A DNA stretch of 64,000 nt from positions 1 to 64,000 of the forward strand of contig NZ_JBAYTI010000005.1 of assembly GCF_041675725.1 (NCBI RefSeq), given 5' to 3'. Shown here one piece after another: positions 9,591 to 21,732 of the stretch (its first letter is position 1; every line of letters starts with the position of its first letter). The notes beneath the pieces were generated by a model that saw only the letters and a list, made by a program, of their open reading frames with translations, had not been told where the DNA came from and did not search any database. The position numbers and the translations under genes were made by a program. The DNA comes from Castellaniella sp041675725. GTDB lineage: Bacteria; Pseudomonadota; Gammaproteobacteria; Burkholderiales; Burkholderiaceae_B.

Positions 9591-10934
9591 TTGATGAATT
9601 CCTCTTCTGTTGATGATTTTCTATCCCGGGTCGAGGCCCGGGACCCGAATCAACCCGAATACCTGCAGGCCGTCACCGAAGTCATGCACTGCCTGTGGCC
9701 CTACATACAGGCGCACCCGCACTACGCAGACCAGGCGCTGCTCGAGCGGCTGATCGAACCCGAACGCATCATCCAGTTCCGCATCTGCTGGCAGGACGAC
9801 AACGGGCAGATCCGCGTCAATCGGGGCTACCGCATCCAGCACAGCTCGGCCATCGGGCCCTATAAGGGTGGCATGCGCTTCCACCCTTCCGTCAACCTGT
9901 CCATCCTCAAGTTCCTGGCCTTCGAACAGACCTTCAAGAACGCCCTCACCACGCTGCCCATGGGCAGCGGCAAAGGGGGATCAGACTTCGACCCCAAAGG
10001 CAAGTCCGACGCCGAAGTGATGCGTTTCTGCCAGGCCTTGATGCTCGAACTCTACCGCCACCTGGGGCCGGATACGGATGTGCCGGCCGGTGACATCGGC
10101 GTGGGCAGCCGCGAAGTCGGCTACATGGCGGGCATGATGAAAAAACTGTCGAACCAGTCTGGCAGCGTATTCACCGGCAAGGGCACCGCGTTCGGCGGCA
10201 GCCTGATCCGCCCCGAGGCCACGGGGTATGGCACCGTCTACTTTGCCGAGGAAATGCTGCGTTATGCCGGGCAGTCGCTGGAAGGCTACAAGGTATCGGT
10301 ATCCGGCTCAGGCAATGTCGCCCAGTATGCCATCGAAAAATGCATGCAACTGGGGGCCCGGGTGGTGTCTGCCTCCGATTCCCAGGGCTGCGTCATCGAC
10401 CCGGCCGGCTTCAACGCCGAAAAACTCGCCTGGCTGATCGACCTCAAAAACGAGCGTCGGGGGCGCATCGAAGAATACGCCGAGCACTTCGGGTTGCAAT
10501 ACGAAGCCAACCGATGCCCATGGCACGTACCGGTCGACGTGGCCCTGCCCTGTGCGACCCAAAACGAGCTCACGCTGGAAGACGCCCGCACCCTGATCGC
10601 CAACGGCGTGCGTTGTGTGGCCGAAGGCGCCAACATGCCCAGCAGCTATGATGCCGCCGAAGCCTTCATTCAGGCCGGCGTGCTTTATGCACCCGGCAAG
10701 GCCAGCAACGCCGGCGGCGTCGCGGTGTCGGGTCTCGAAATGAGCCAGAACGCCCAACGCCTGCACTGGACGCGCGATCAGGTTGACAGCCGGCTGCACG
10801 CCATCATGCGCAACATCCACGAAAACTGCGTGCACTACGGGGCCCAGGGGCGCAAGGTCAATTACCTGAACGGCGCCAATATCGCCGGCTTCGTGAAGGT
10901 GGCCGACGCCATGCTGGCGCAGGGGGTGTACTGA
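9591..10934 (+). CDS. gdhA: NADP-specific glutamate dehydrogenase
   Basis: Cytosolic enzyme that aminates 2-oxoglutarate to glutamate with NADPH. 447 residues, the size of the hexameric E. coli-type enzyme. Visible motifs are the substrate-binding YKGGMRFHPSVNLSI, the glycine-rich loop with catalytic lysine LPMGSGKGGSDFDPKGKSD, and the nucleotide fold SGSGNVAQYAIEKC. GDH classes that prefer NADP carry the same short loop. The gene starts only 10 bp after rho, so it may be partly read through from rho, and ends at a strong terminator hairpin. Confidence 0.95.
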   Translation: MMNSSSVDDFLSRVEARDPNQPEYLQAVTEVMHCLWPYIQAHPHYADQALLERLIEPERIIQFRICWQDDNGQIRVNRGYRIQHSSAIGPYKGGMRFHPSVNLSILKFLAFEQTFKNALTTLPMGSGKGGSDFDPKGKSDAEVMRFCQALMLELYRHLGPDTDVPAGDIGVGSREVGYMAGMMKKLSNQSGSVFTGKGTAFGGSLIRPEATGYGTVYFAEEMLRYAGQSLEGYKVSVSGSGNVAQYAIEKCMQLGARVVSASDSQGCVIDPAGFNAEKLAWLIDLKNERRGRIEEYAEHFGLQYEANRCPWHVPVDVALPCATQNELTLEDARTLIANGVRCVAEGANMPSSYDAAEAFIQAGVLYAPGKASNAGGVAVSGLEMSQNAQRLHWTRDQVDSRLHAIMRNIHENCVHYGAQGRKVNYLNGANIAGFVKVADAMLAQGVY

Positions 10935-10965
10935 TGATCCCCCCGAATACCGTTCTGCAACTCTG

Positions 10966-10991
10966 AAAAAGGCTCCCCAGGGAGCCTTTTT
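10966..10991. terminator. Bidirectional intrinsic terminator between gdhA and yhdP
   Basis: Inverted repeat GGCTCC-CCAG-GGAGCC flanked by five As on the left and five Ts on the right. It therefore works as a U-tract terminator on both strands, ending convergent gdhA (plus) and yhdP (minus; its stop at 10994 is 2 bp away). Confidence 0.85.
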
Positions 10992-10993
10992 CA

Positions 10994-13900
10994 TCATCCG
11001 TCCGTCAGGCTGACCTCTTCCAGCTGCGGGTCCTCCCAGGCACCGGTGATCCGGTATCGCTTGGTCATCGCGCGCGCCAGAGGATCTTTCAGCAGCCACT
11101 GCGTCACGAACGCTCCCAGGCCCACCAAGGGGTTGACGGCAATGCCCGCCGCCACGGAAGCCCCGCTGGCATCCAGATTGGGTACCACGACGGCCTGCAA
11201 ATCCATCGTCTCGTCGATGAGATGGGCGGTGCCATCGAGCAGCAGGGTTCCGGCCGGGCCGATCATCTTGTAGTCCTGCATGCGTGCCAAGCCATGATTC
11301 AGCGTCAGCGTGCCGCGCAACTGGTCGAACGGCAAGCCCTCCCGTACCAGGCCCGCCAGCGCGCCCTCGAGCCGGAACAGACGCGAGACGGACTGCAGCG
11401 AGAAGAACTCCAGAAATTTGGCGGAACGTGAATCCACCTGGGGGAAACGGCCCTTGTCGAGCGCCAGTACCAGCTCGCCCTGGATATCCTGTATGCGGGT
11501 ACTCCACGGCAAGTCGCGCCAATTGAAATGCCCATGAATCTCGCCCTGCCCGCCGGCCAGCACCCCGGGCCAACCCGCGTGGTCCATCCAGGCCCCCAGG
11601 TTGTCGGTGTCCAGGCGCGCCTTGATGGACAAGCCACGATCCGGCCCCTGCAAGTGCCAGACCCCAGTGCCCTGCAGCTGGGTTCCCGCCGGGCCGATCC
11701 GCAGCCGCCCCAGTGTCCAGACCTTGCCGGCGCGATCCTGCTCGCCCTCCAGTGCCAGGGGACCCAAGGCATGACCATACAGGCGGAAGTCTTCCACCTG
11801 CAGGACGATTGCCGGTATGAAAACCTCTTCCTCTGGATCCTGCGTGATTTCTGCCGAGGACTTCGGCAGCAGGGAACCCGTGTCTCTGGGGTCGTCGCCC
11901 AGGCTCAGACGATCGAAATGCGCGCTCACCCGGCCCTGCACCTTGCCCTGGCGCGCCTGCCACTTGAGGGTGCCGCGGGTCTGCTCGGAGCGCAGGTTGA
12001 CGGACCACTGGCCCCCTTCGGCCTGCACAGCCCGCAAGGACGCCTGGTCGAGCCGGGTTCCGAGAAGGCGCAGTTGATCCGCCTGCACGCTGAAGGCCAC
12101 CAGCGCCGGCCATAGGCCCGGCGCGGTCCGCGCCGTGGTGGGTGCCTCGAATTCATCGGCGATACGATCCCATGCATCCACGTCGACCAGCGGGTAGGCC
12201 ACGTCCACTTGCAGGCCCGGAACCGGCTTGGCAGCGGCTCGGCCCAGGCCCATGGCCGCCTGCTCGAAGTAAGGCTGTTTCGGCGAACCCGGCCGGTGGA
12301 TCAATATCAGGTTCAGGGCATCCCCAAGCCGGAAGTCCAGACGCTCCAGACCCTGCGCCTCACTGCTCCAGTCTGCGCGCAAGGGCATCGCCTCGCCCAC
12401 GGGTTTGGCCAGTGGCGCTGGAAAATCGAGCTTCAGGTCTTCCACTGCCGATTCAAGCTCCAAATGATAGCCATGGCCCTTGCGGTGCAACAAGGCCTGC
12501 CAGGCCATCGACCCGGAAATCCGCTGCATGCCCGACACGTTCGCCAGCGCGCGCAGGGCAGCAGCCGTCATATGGCCATGCAGCGCCAGCCCCGGCGCAC
12601 TGGAAGGACCCAATGCGCCGGAGATGTTCAAGTCGCCCCCCAGCAACCGGGCCTTGAGGGGGTCGGGTAGGCTCACCCCGTTTTCATCGAAGTGCAACCG
12701 GCCTGTAATGGCCTCGATCATGGGCGCCCCGGGCAGGAAACGCACGCTGGCCGGCCCGGAAAAATCCACCTGACCATGCACCTGCGTATCAATGCTGTGC
12801 AGCAGGGGCACCGTCAGCGACAGCGGCACCTTCCATTGACCCGTGGCCTGTGCTTCGGCAAACAGGCCCTGGAGCATGTCGCCCACGGGAGAATGCCGCA
12901 TGAACGCCATCCAGGTCTGGCCGCTGGCCTGGCTCTGGCCCGACGCCTCGAGTGTCGTGTCGTTTTCGAGATCCGGAATCCGCGCCTGGATGTCGCTCAG
13001 GTGGATCCAATCGGCGTCCGGCGCCGGCTGCATCATCGCCCGTTCGCCCTGCAGGCGCAGATCGGTGCGACGCAGATCTGCACGCCCTTCGATCTGCTCG
13101 AGCAGCGGCCAGCGGTCGGCATCGACGGCATCCGGCACGAAATCGACTGTGGCGTTCGTGAGCCGGCCTGCCAAATGGAAGTCGCCGGCCTCGGGCCGAT
13201 CCCCGAACGGGAACTCGGCGACATCGCCCCGCAACTGCCAGTCGGCATCGCGCAGTTCGCCCTGCTTGAGACCCGTGGCCAGCCAGGCGCGCGCGTCTTC
13301 GTCTACCTCAAGGGGTAGGTAGCGATGGATGGCAGCCAGTTCTGCGCGCTCGATCCGGCCGTTGAAATCGGCTTGGCCAGCCCCCTGGCCCGAGGCCCAG
13401 TGGCCCTGCCCCTGTACGCTGACGTCAGGGTTGAGCCAACGAAAATGATCGACCTGCAAGGCCAGATTGCGGGCCGCCGGGGCATCGACCGGATCGGCCG
13501 ACCGCCCCACGAACTGCCCACCCGCCTCGAGTACCCCCAGCGCTAGTTCGTGGTCGAACCAGTCAGGCGCCTTCAATGCTGCGCCCTGGGCCCGCGCCTG
13601 GAACGCGACCGTCCCGCGCAATTGCCCCTCGCGCCCCAGGGTCCGCAGAACGTCGAGACCGGCGCGCCCCCAGACCTGTGCATCGGCCACCTGCACCAGG
13701 TCTTCGGCCCCCGCTTGCCATGCGAGGCCACGGGATTGCAGCCAGATCGTGACTTGCGGCGCGGCCTTTGACGAATCCCCCCAGAACTGCACGTCGAGAC
13801 TGCCTTTTTGCAGGGCGGACGGCACATCCAGCCATGGGCGCCAGGCGGCCGCATCGGTACCCTTCAGCTGCAGCCAGGCCTGCCACGACGTCGGCCATTG

Positions 13901-14593
13901 GCCCGACACCAGGGCAGCCGCATCCCCCAGCAAGGCCTTGAACGCCAGATGGGTCTGTGGCCCCGCCGACGTACGCGCCGTCAACGACACCCCCACCCCC
14001 TGCCCAGGCAAACGACGTAGAACGAGGTTGACCCCGTCGAGCCTGAGCGCCGTACCATCGCGGGTCTGATCCGTCCAGCGCAACGAGGCATCGCGCAGCT
14101 CGAGCATGGGCTGGGACAGCAGCCACAACAGCGTGGCATCCGACACGGCCTGGTCGGCTGCAGAGCTATTGTCTTCGATCAGAGGGATATCCAGCCGCCC
14201 ATCGGGCAGGCGCACCAGATGCAACGCTACCCCGCGGGTCTGCAGCTGCAGCAGGCCCGGTTGCGCAGGACGCCAGGCGGGCCAATCGACCAGCGCCCGC
14301 ACCGACGGGATGGTAAGTAGATCTCGGCCATCTGGCGAGCGCAGACGGACATCGTGCACCTCAATGCGGGGCCTGAAACCCTGCCACTGGATCTCGAGCG
14401 CATCCCATTGGATCCCGGCCCCGAGGGCACGCGACAGGTGCGCCTGAATCTGCGGCTGGGCATACTGCAAAAGGGGCGACAGGCCATAACGCACCCCCAG
14501 CACGCACAATGCCAGAACGATGTACAGGCCGATCAGGAGCCGAAGCAGGTACCGGCCACAGGTTGCGGCAAGGCGTGAATTCAATTGGCGCAT
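10994..14593 (-). CDS. yhdP: YhdP family AsmA-like phospholipid-transport protein
   Basis: Very large inner-membrane-anchored periplasmic protein (1199 residues) of the YhdP/DUF3971 group with an AsmA-like C-terminal domain. In E. coli YhdP, TamB and YdbH bridge the envelope and move phospholipids to the outer membrane. One N-terminal TM helix (RLLIGLYIVLALCVLGVRYG) is followed by beta-rich sequence. The C-terminus has AsmA-type LLLDGTAHLIDETMDLQAVV and a closing hydrophobic IAVNPLVGLGAFV segment. The start at 14593 (MRQLNSRLAATC) puts a basic N-terminus before the TM helix. A longer open frame to 14914 only reads antisense to glnE and is rejected. Divergent from glnE across 27 bp. Confidence 0.87.
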   Translation of the reverse strand: MRQLNSRLAATCGRYLLRLLIGLYIVLALCVLGVRYGLSPLLQYAQPQIQAHLSRALGAGIQWDALEIQWQGFRPRIEVHDVRLRSPDGRDLLTIPSVRALVDWPAWRPAQPGLLQLQTRGVALHLVRLPDGRLDIPLIEDNSSAADQAVSDATLLWLLSQPMLELRDASLRWTDQTRDGTALRLDGVNLVLRRLPGQGVGVSLTARTSAGPQTHLAFKALLGDAAALVSGQWPTSWQAWLQLKGTDAAAWRPWLDVPSALQKGSLDVQFWGDSSKAAPQVTIWLQSRGLAWQAGAEDLVQVADAQVWGRAGLDVLRTLGREGQLRGTVAFQARAQGAALKAPDWFDHELALGVLEAGGQFVGRSADPVDAPAARNLALQVDHFRWLNPDVSVQGQGHWASGQGAGQADFNGRIERAELAAIHRYLPLEVDEDARAWLATGLKQGELRDADWQLRGDVAEFPFGDRPEAGDFHLAGRLTNATVDFVPDAVDADRWPLLEQIEGRADLRRTDLRLQGERAMMQPAPDADWIHLSDIQARIPDLENDTTLEASGQSQASGQTWMAFMRHSPVGDMLQGLFAEAQATGQWKVPLSLTVPLLHSIDTQVHGQVDFSGPASVRFLPGAPMIEAITGRLHFDENGVSLPDPLKARLLGGDLNISGALGPSSAPGLALHGHMTAAALRALANVSGMQRISGSMAWQALLHRKGHGYHLELESAVEDLKLDFPAPLAKPVGEAMPLRADWSSEAQGLERLDFRLGDALNLILIHRPGSPKQPYFEQAAMGLGRAAAKPVPGLQVDVAYPLVDVDAWDRIADEFEAPTTARTAPGLWPALVAFSVQADQLRLLGTRLDQASLRAVQAEGGQWSVNLRSEQTRGTLKWQARQGKVQGRVSAHFDRLSLGDDPRDTGSLLPKSSAEITQDPEEEVFIPAIVLQVEDFRLYGHALGPLALEGEQDRAGKVWTLGRLRIGPAGTQLQGTGVWHLQGPDRGLSIKARLDTDNLGAWMDHAGWPGVLAGGQGEIHGHFNWRDLPWSTRIQDIQGELVLALDKGRFPQVDSRSAKFLEFFSLQSVSRLFRLEGALAGLVREGLPFDQLRGTLTLNHGLARMQDYKMIGPAGTLLLDGTAHLIDETMDLQAVVVPNLDASGASVAAGIAVNPLVGLGAFVTQWLLKDPLARAMTKRYRITGAWEDPQLEEVSLTDG

Positions 14594-14620
14594 GCCATGA
14601 TTTGCAGTATGTTGGAGCCC

Positions 14621-17404
14621 ATGTCCGATCCCATTATATTGGAGCCAGCGCTGGCCTGGTCCGGCTATCTGCGCCGCCATCTCGACGCGCATCCACAGGC
14701 ACGCAACGCCTTGCTGGCCGATGCGCAACAGGCCCTGACGCGCAAGGTGCTGGCGGGCTGGTTCAGCGAGCACGCACTGGCCGACCCGGAACTGCCGCGC
14801 ACGGAACTGCAGACCCGTCTGCGCCAGTTGCGCCGGCGTGTATTCCAGACGCTGATGGTCCGGGACCTGAACGGCCAGGCCACGCTGCATGAAGTCGTGT
14901 CGGCCATGTCCCAATTGGCGGATCTTGCCGTGGGCAGTGCCTATGCCTGTGCGCAGCGCGAAATTTCACAGCGCCATGGCCTGCCGCGCAATGCGCACGA
15001 CGGCCGACCCCAGGACATGCTGATCCTGGGCATGGGCAAGCTGGGCGGCAAAGAGCTGAACGTATCGTCCGACATCGACCTGATCATGCTGTATGACCGC
15101 GACGGCGAAACCGACGGCGCACGCCCGCTCAGCCACCAGGAATTCCACGGCAGGACGATCCGCCTGATGAGCGCCATCCTGTCCGAACCAGACATCCATG
15201 GCATCGTGTTTCGCACCGATCTGCGCCTGCGCCCGGACGGCAGCAGCGGCCCACTGGCCTGGAGCCTGCGCGCACTGGAACACTACCTGATCCACCAGGG
15301 GCGCGAATGGGAGCGCTACGCCTGGCTCAAGGCGCGCCTGATCCCCTGTCCCCTGCACGACGAATCATCACACCGGGACCAGGGCCACCGCCTCGAGGCG
15401 CTGCGCCGGTCGTTCGTCTACCGCAAGTACCTGGACTTCGATGCGCTGGCCGCGCTGCGCGAATTGCGCGAACGCATCCGCCACGACTGGCAACAGCGCG
15501 CCCACGCCCGGCGCGGGGTGGACGCCTGGCACAACATCAAGCTGGGCGAAGGCGGTATCCGGGAAATCGAATTCGTGGTGCAGCTCAACCAGCTGATCCG
15601 CGCCGGCCAGCAGCCTTCGCTGCAACAGCGCAACCTGCTGGCGGCGCTGCACAAACAGCGCCGTGCCGGGCTCCTGGCCGAAGATGACATGCGCGCGATC
15701 GAATCGGCCTACGTGTTCCTGCGGCAGGTGGAGCACCGCCTGCAGTACCGCGAAGACGAGCAGACCCATCTGCTGCCGCGCGACACCGAGACCCTGCAGG
15801 CCCTGTCCCAAAGCATGGGTTTCGCGCAGGCGGGCGCATTCACTGCCTGCCTGCAGGCCCACCGGGACCAGGTCAGCCGTTATTTTCATGATGCGTTCCG
15901 CCTGGCCGGGGTGGCCGACGGGTCGGCGGGCAACCGCCGCCCCGCCCCGCCGCCGCCCGAGGCCTCCGACACCGTCCACACCCCCCTGGACGTCACGCTG
16001 CAAGACAGCCTGCGGGCACGCATCCAGGCGCTGTTGGCCGGTAGCCGCGTGCGCAGCCTGCCCGCCGCAAGCCGGCGACGCCTGGATGCCCTGCTGCCCC
16101 ACTTACAGCAGGCGGCACTGCGCACCGACGACCCGGTCCTGACCCTGCAGCGCATGCTCAACCTGCTCGAGCACATCATGCAACGCAGCGCCTACCTGGC
16201 GCTGCTGTCCGAATACCCCGAAACACTGGCGCGCGTGGCACGCATCGTACACGCGAGCCCCTGGGCATCCGACTACCTGAGCCGTTATCCCCTGCTGCTC
16301 GACAGCCTGATCGAATGGCGCAGCCTGCTGACGGTGCCCGACTTCGAAGTCCTGGCCGATCAACTGCGCAACGACCTGGACGCCTGCGTATTGCCCGACG
16401 GCGAGGCGGACATCGAAACGCAGATGAACCTGATGCGTGATGTCCAGCACCAGATCACCTTCCAGCTGCTCGCACAGGATCTCGAAAACCTGCTCAGCGT
16501 CGAAACCCTGGCCGATCATCTGTCGGCCCTGGCCGACCTGATGCTGGCCGAGGCCATCCGACGTGTATGGCCGCAGGTGCTGCCCAAGACCCTGCGCGCG
16601 CATCCACCCGCAGCGCATTTTTCAATCATCGCGTACGGCAAACTGGGCGGCAAGGAAATCGGCTATGCCTCGGACCTGGATCTGGTATTCCTGTACGACG
16701 ACCCTGATCACGAAGCCAGCGAACGCTATACCAAGCTGGGCCGACGCGTGGCCTCATGGCTCTCGACCCTGACCTCATCGGGCCGGCTCTACGACATCGA
16801 CCTGCGTCTGCGTCCAGATGGCGATGCGGGCCTGCTCGCCGTGCCGATCGACGCATTTCACCGCTACCAGCTCGAACAGGCCTGGCCATGGGAGCACCAG
16901 GCGCTCACCCGGGCACGCTTCGTCGCCGGCGATGCGGCGATCGGCGCCCGATTCGAGGCCATTCGCCGGCAGATCCTGCTGCTGCCCCGTGATCCCGACG
17001 CGCTGCGCGGGCAGGTACGATCCATGCGCGAAAAAATTGCGCAGGGGCATCCCAACCCGAGCGGGCTGTTCGATCTCAAGCACGATCGCGGCGGTATGGT
17101 CGACATCGAGTTCATTACCCAATATCTGGTGCTCTGCCACGCCGGCGCCCACCCCGAACTGCTCGACAACCTGGGCAACATCGCGCTGCTGGGTCTGGCC
17201 GCGCGGGCCGGGTTGATCCCCCAGGTGCTGGCCGACGAAGCCGCCAGCGCCTATCGGGCCTTCCGGCGGCGCCAGCACGCCCTGCGCTTGCAGGGCGCAG
17301 ACAAGGCGCGGGTGCCCGGCCTGGCGTTCGTGCGCGAGCGTGAAGCCGTGATCCTGCTCTGGGAGCAGGTACTGGGGCCGGCCGAGGACGGCCCAGCCCC
17401 CTGA
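14621..17404 (+). CDS. glnE: Bifunctional glutamine synthetase adenylyltransferase/deadenylylase
   Basis: Controls glutamine synthetase activity by adding AMP (C-terminal half) or removing it (N-terminal half), under PII control. 927 residues; E. coli GlnE is 946. Two nucleotidyltransferase domains are visible, each with the G(K)LGGKE..SD.DL signature: GMGKLGGKELNVSSDIDLI near residue 140 (deadenylylase) and YGKLGGKEIGYASDLDLVF near residue 680 (adenylylase). The ATG at 14621 (MSDPIILEPALAWS) is preferred; upstream in-frame TTG/ATG codons overlap the divergent yhdP start. Nitrogen control fits with gdhA two genes away, though they are not co-transcribed. Confidence 0.94.
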   Translation: MSDPIILEPALAWSGYLRRHLDAHPQARNALLADAQQALTRKVLAGWFSEHALADPELPRTELQTRLRQLRRRVFQTLMVRDLNGQATLHEVVSAMSQLADLAVGSAYACAQREISQRHGLPRNAHDGRPQDMLILGMGKLGGKELNVSSDIDLIMLYDRDGETDGARPLSHQEFHGRTIRLMSAILSEPDIHGIVFRTDLRLRPDGSSGPLAWSLRALEHYLIHQGREWERYAWLKARLIPCPLHDESSHRDQGHRLEALRRSFVYRKYLDFDALAALRELRERIRHDWQQRAHARRGVDAWHNIKLGEGGIREIEFVVQLNQLIRAGQQPSLQQRNLLAALHKQRRAGLLAEDDMRAIESAYVFLRQVEHRLQYREDEQTHLLPRDTETLQALSQSMGFAQAGAFTACLQAHRDQVSRYFHDAFRLAGVADGSAGNRRPAPPPPEASDTVHTPLDVTLQDSLRARIQALLAGSRVRSLPAASRRRLDALLPHLQQAALRTDDPVLTLQRMLNLLEHIMQRSAYLALLSEYPETLARVARIVHASPWASDYLSRYPLLLDSLIEWRSLLTVPDFEVLADQLRNDLDACVLPDGEADIETQMNLMRDVQHQITFQLLAQDLENLLSVETLADHLSALADLMLAEAIRRVWPQVLPKTLRAHPPAAHFSIIAYGKLGGKEIGYASDLDLVFLYDDPDHEASERYTKLGRRVASWLSTLTSSGRLYDIDLRLRPDGDAGLLAVPIDAFHRYQLEQAWPWEHQALTRARFVAGDAAIGARFEAIRRQILLLPRDPDALRGQVRSMREKIAQGHPNPSGLFDLKHDRGGMVDIEFITQYLVLCHAGAHPELLDNLGNIALLGLAARAGLIPQVLADEAASAYRAFRRRQHALRLQGADKARVPGLAFVREREAVILLWEQVLGPAEDGPAP

Positions 17405-17429
17405 GGCGATTGACCGATCCTCAGGGGGC
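17396..17429. terminator. Hairpin between convergent glnE and clpB
   Basis: Perfect inverted repeat CCCCCTGAGG / CCTCAGGGGG with a 12-nt loop, extended by one G-C pair. The left arm overlaps the last codons of glnE. There is no T-tract on either side, so it is a strong blocking hairpin rather than a canonical intrinsic terminator. Confidence 0.55.
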
Positions 17430-17468
17430 GCCGGGCCACCAGACACGGCCACCCGGGCCGTCGCCGGT

Positions 17469-20060
<2,592 letters not shown>

Positions 20061-20107
20061 TGGAATATCCCTTCAATGGGAGAGGGCATCACGCCCCGAT
20101 ACACACC

Positions 20108-20136
20108 AGATCGGGACAGTTTCACGCAATTTCAAG
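20108..20136 (-). promoter_or_regulatory. Sigma-32 (RpoH) heat-shock promoter of clpB
   Basis: Reading the minus strand, CTTGAAA (20136-20130) is followed after 14 bp by CCCGATCT (20115-20108). The heat-shock consensus is CTTGAAA, 13-15 bp, CCCCATnT: a perfect -35 and one mismatch in the -10. It lies about 48 bp before the clpB ATG, as expected for a heat-shock gene. Confidence 0.8.
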
Positions 20137-20253
20137 CGGTCGGATTTGACTCAACTCAAGAAATAACGGAAATCCGGCCCTGGTATTGGGTGTTCCCAAA
20201 TTCAAGGGTTAACCCCATGGTACAGTGGGCGAAACGGATCTTTCCCCCCCGCT

Positions 20254-21420
20254 ATGCCATCAGAAACACCCCACCACGGCCAGGACTGGGATCCCCGGGC
20301 CCCCGACGTACTGGCCGACCCAATCACCGCGTACGACCGCATGCGCCACCAATGTCCCGTGGCCTACAGCGATTATCTGCACCATTCGGTCTTCAGGCAT
20401 GCCGATGTGCTGCGTGTCGTGACCGACCATCAGCGCTTCAGCAGCCAGGCCTCCAGCCACGTCTCGGTGCCGAACAGCATGGACCCGCCCGAGCACGATG
20501 CCTGGCGAGCCGTCATCGATCCGTACTTCAGTGCAGCGCGAATGGCTGAATTCGAACCCGAGTGCCGGCGCATCTGCCACGGGATCGTCAGGGCCCTGCC
20601 GCGCAACGGTATGATCGAAGCCATGTTCGACCTGGCCCATCCCTTTGCGCTGCGCACCCAGTGCGCCTTCATGGGGTGGTCCGAAGCTCTGCACGAACCC
20701 CTGCTGGAATGGATTTACCACAAGAATGCCGCCACGCTGTCCGGCGACCGCGGCCAGATTGCAGCGGTGGCCATCGAATTCGACGACACCATACGCGGCA
20801 TCCTGCAGAGGCGGCGCGCGCTGGGCGACAGCGCGCCCGATGACGTCACCGGGCGCCTGATGCGCGAAACCATCCATGGGCGCCCCATCACCGAAGAAGA
20901 AATCGTCAGCATCCTGCGCAACTGGACGGTCGGCGAACTGGGCACCATGGCCTCCAGCGTGGGCATCATAGCCCACTATCTGGCCGCGCATCCCGAGCTG
21001 CAGGACCACCTGCGCCAGAACCCGGCGCTGATACGGGCGGCCAATGACGAAATCCTGCGCATCCATGCGCCGCTCATCGCCAACCGCCGCACGCCCACCT
21101 GCCCTGTGCAGCTCGGCGGCAAGACCATCCAGCCCGGCGAGCGCGTCACCGTGATCTGGGCATCGGCCAACCGCGACGAAGCCGTGTTCGGCGACCCCGA
21201 CGAGTTCCGCCTGGACCGCGATCCCACCCTCAACCTGCTCTATGGCGCCGGCGTCCACGCCTGCCCCGGCGCCCCGCTGGCCCGGCTCGAAATCGAAATC
21301 ATGGTCCAGGCGCTGCTGGCCGGCACCCAGGCGCTCGAGCAGGTTCCGGGGCACCCGGCGCTACCGGCCATCTACCCGGCCAGCGGCTACCGCCAGGCCC
21401 CCCTGCGTCTGCGTCATTGA
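20254..21420 (+). CDS. Cytochrome P450
   Basis: 388-residue soluble bacterial P450 monooxygenase. The heme-ligand loop is YGAGVHACPGAPLARLE with the cysteine at C337, and the K-helix ExxR is EILR in NDEILRIHAPL. The I-helix reads NWTVGELGTMASSVGII and lacks the canonical A-G-x-D/E-T pair used for O2 activation, so oxygen activation may differ. No dedicated ferredoxin or ferredoxin reductase is adjacent; the flavoprotein at 2381-3427 is far away. The substrate cannot be read from sequence. The start at 20254 gives a normal short P450 N-terminus. It is followed 47 bp later by a small Cys-rich gene on the same strand. Confidence 0.9.
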   Translation: MPSETPHHGQDWDPRAPDVLADPITAYDRMRHQCPVAYSDYLHHSVFRHADVLRVVTDHQRFSSQASSHVSVPNSMDPPEHDAWRAVIDPYFSAARMAEFEPECRRICHGIVRALPRNGMIEAMFDLAHPFALRTQCAFMGWSEALHEPLLEWIYHKNAATLSGDRGQIAAVAIEFDDTIRGILQRRRALGDSAPDDVTGRLMRETIHGRPITEEEIVSILRNWTVGELGTMASSVGIIAHYLAAHPELQDHLRQNPALIRAANDEILRIHAPLIANRRTPTCPVQLGGKTIQPGERVTVIWASANRDEAVFGDPDEFRLDRDPTLNLLYGAGVHACPGAPLARLEIEIMVQALLAGTQALEQVPGHPALPAIYPASGYRQAPLRLRH

Positions 21421-21467
21421 CACTCACGGGGCCGCCCGGCCCGACGGCTCTGATCTACAATATGGGC

Positions 21468-21659
21468 ATGAACGACACCGACCCCGCACACGACCCGCGC
21501 CCGGTTCCCCCCGAGGAACCCGATCTGAACGACTGCTGCGGCAACGGCTGCACGCCTTGCGTGTTCGACACCTGGGTGGATGAAAAGCGGGCCTGGGAAA
21601 AAGCCGCACAAGACTGGGATGCGCGGCATGCGCCATCCGTACAACCCTGTCGAGCATAG
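21468..21659 (+). CDS. Small oxidoreductase-like domain protein
   Basis: 63-residue protein with the motif PDLNDCCGNGCTPCVFDTW, the signature of the oxidoreductase-like N-terminal domain family (PF09791), which has a compact Cys cluster (CCxxGCxxC) that may bind metal. The family has no firm function in bacteria. Start choice: 21468 (MNDTDPAH) or 21462 two codons earlier; both leave the Cys motif intact. The real gene boundary is supported by the strong motif despite the small size. Confidence 0.7.
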   Translation: MNDTDPAHDPRPVPPEEPDLNDCCGNGCTPCVFDTWVDEKRAWEKAAQDWDARHAPSVQPCRA

Positions 21660-21691
21660 GGTTCTGAGGGTCTTCAAGGGGGGCGCCTTCC

Positions 21692-21697
21692 TATAAT
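21692..21697 (+). promoter_or_regulatory. Perfect -10 box upstream of the DUF2249 gene
   Basis: TATAAT lies 35 bp before the GTG at 21733. No convincing -35 hexamer is seen 16-18 bp upstream, so only the -10 is claimed. Confidence 0.35.
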
Positions 21698-21732
21698 CCG
21701 GGCTTCTTTCCCCACTACAGGATGCGCATACC

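Noticed and set aside
10308..12113. A long open frame crossing gdhA antisense and out-of-frame yhdP
   Set aside because: It spans a bidirectional terminator and two genuine genes in other frames.
20146..20159. FNR-like TTGACTCAACTCAA between clpB and the P450 gene
   Set aside because: Two mismatches to the consensus and one in a critical half-site position; no anaerobic gene is adjacent.
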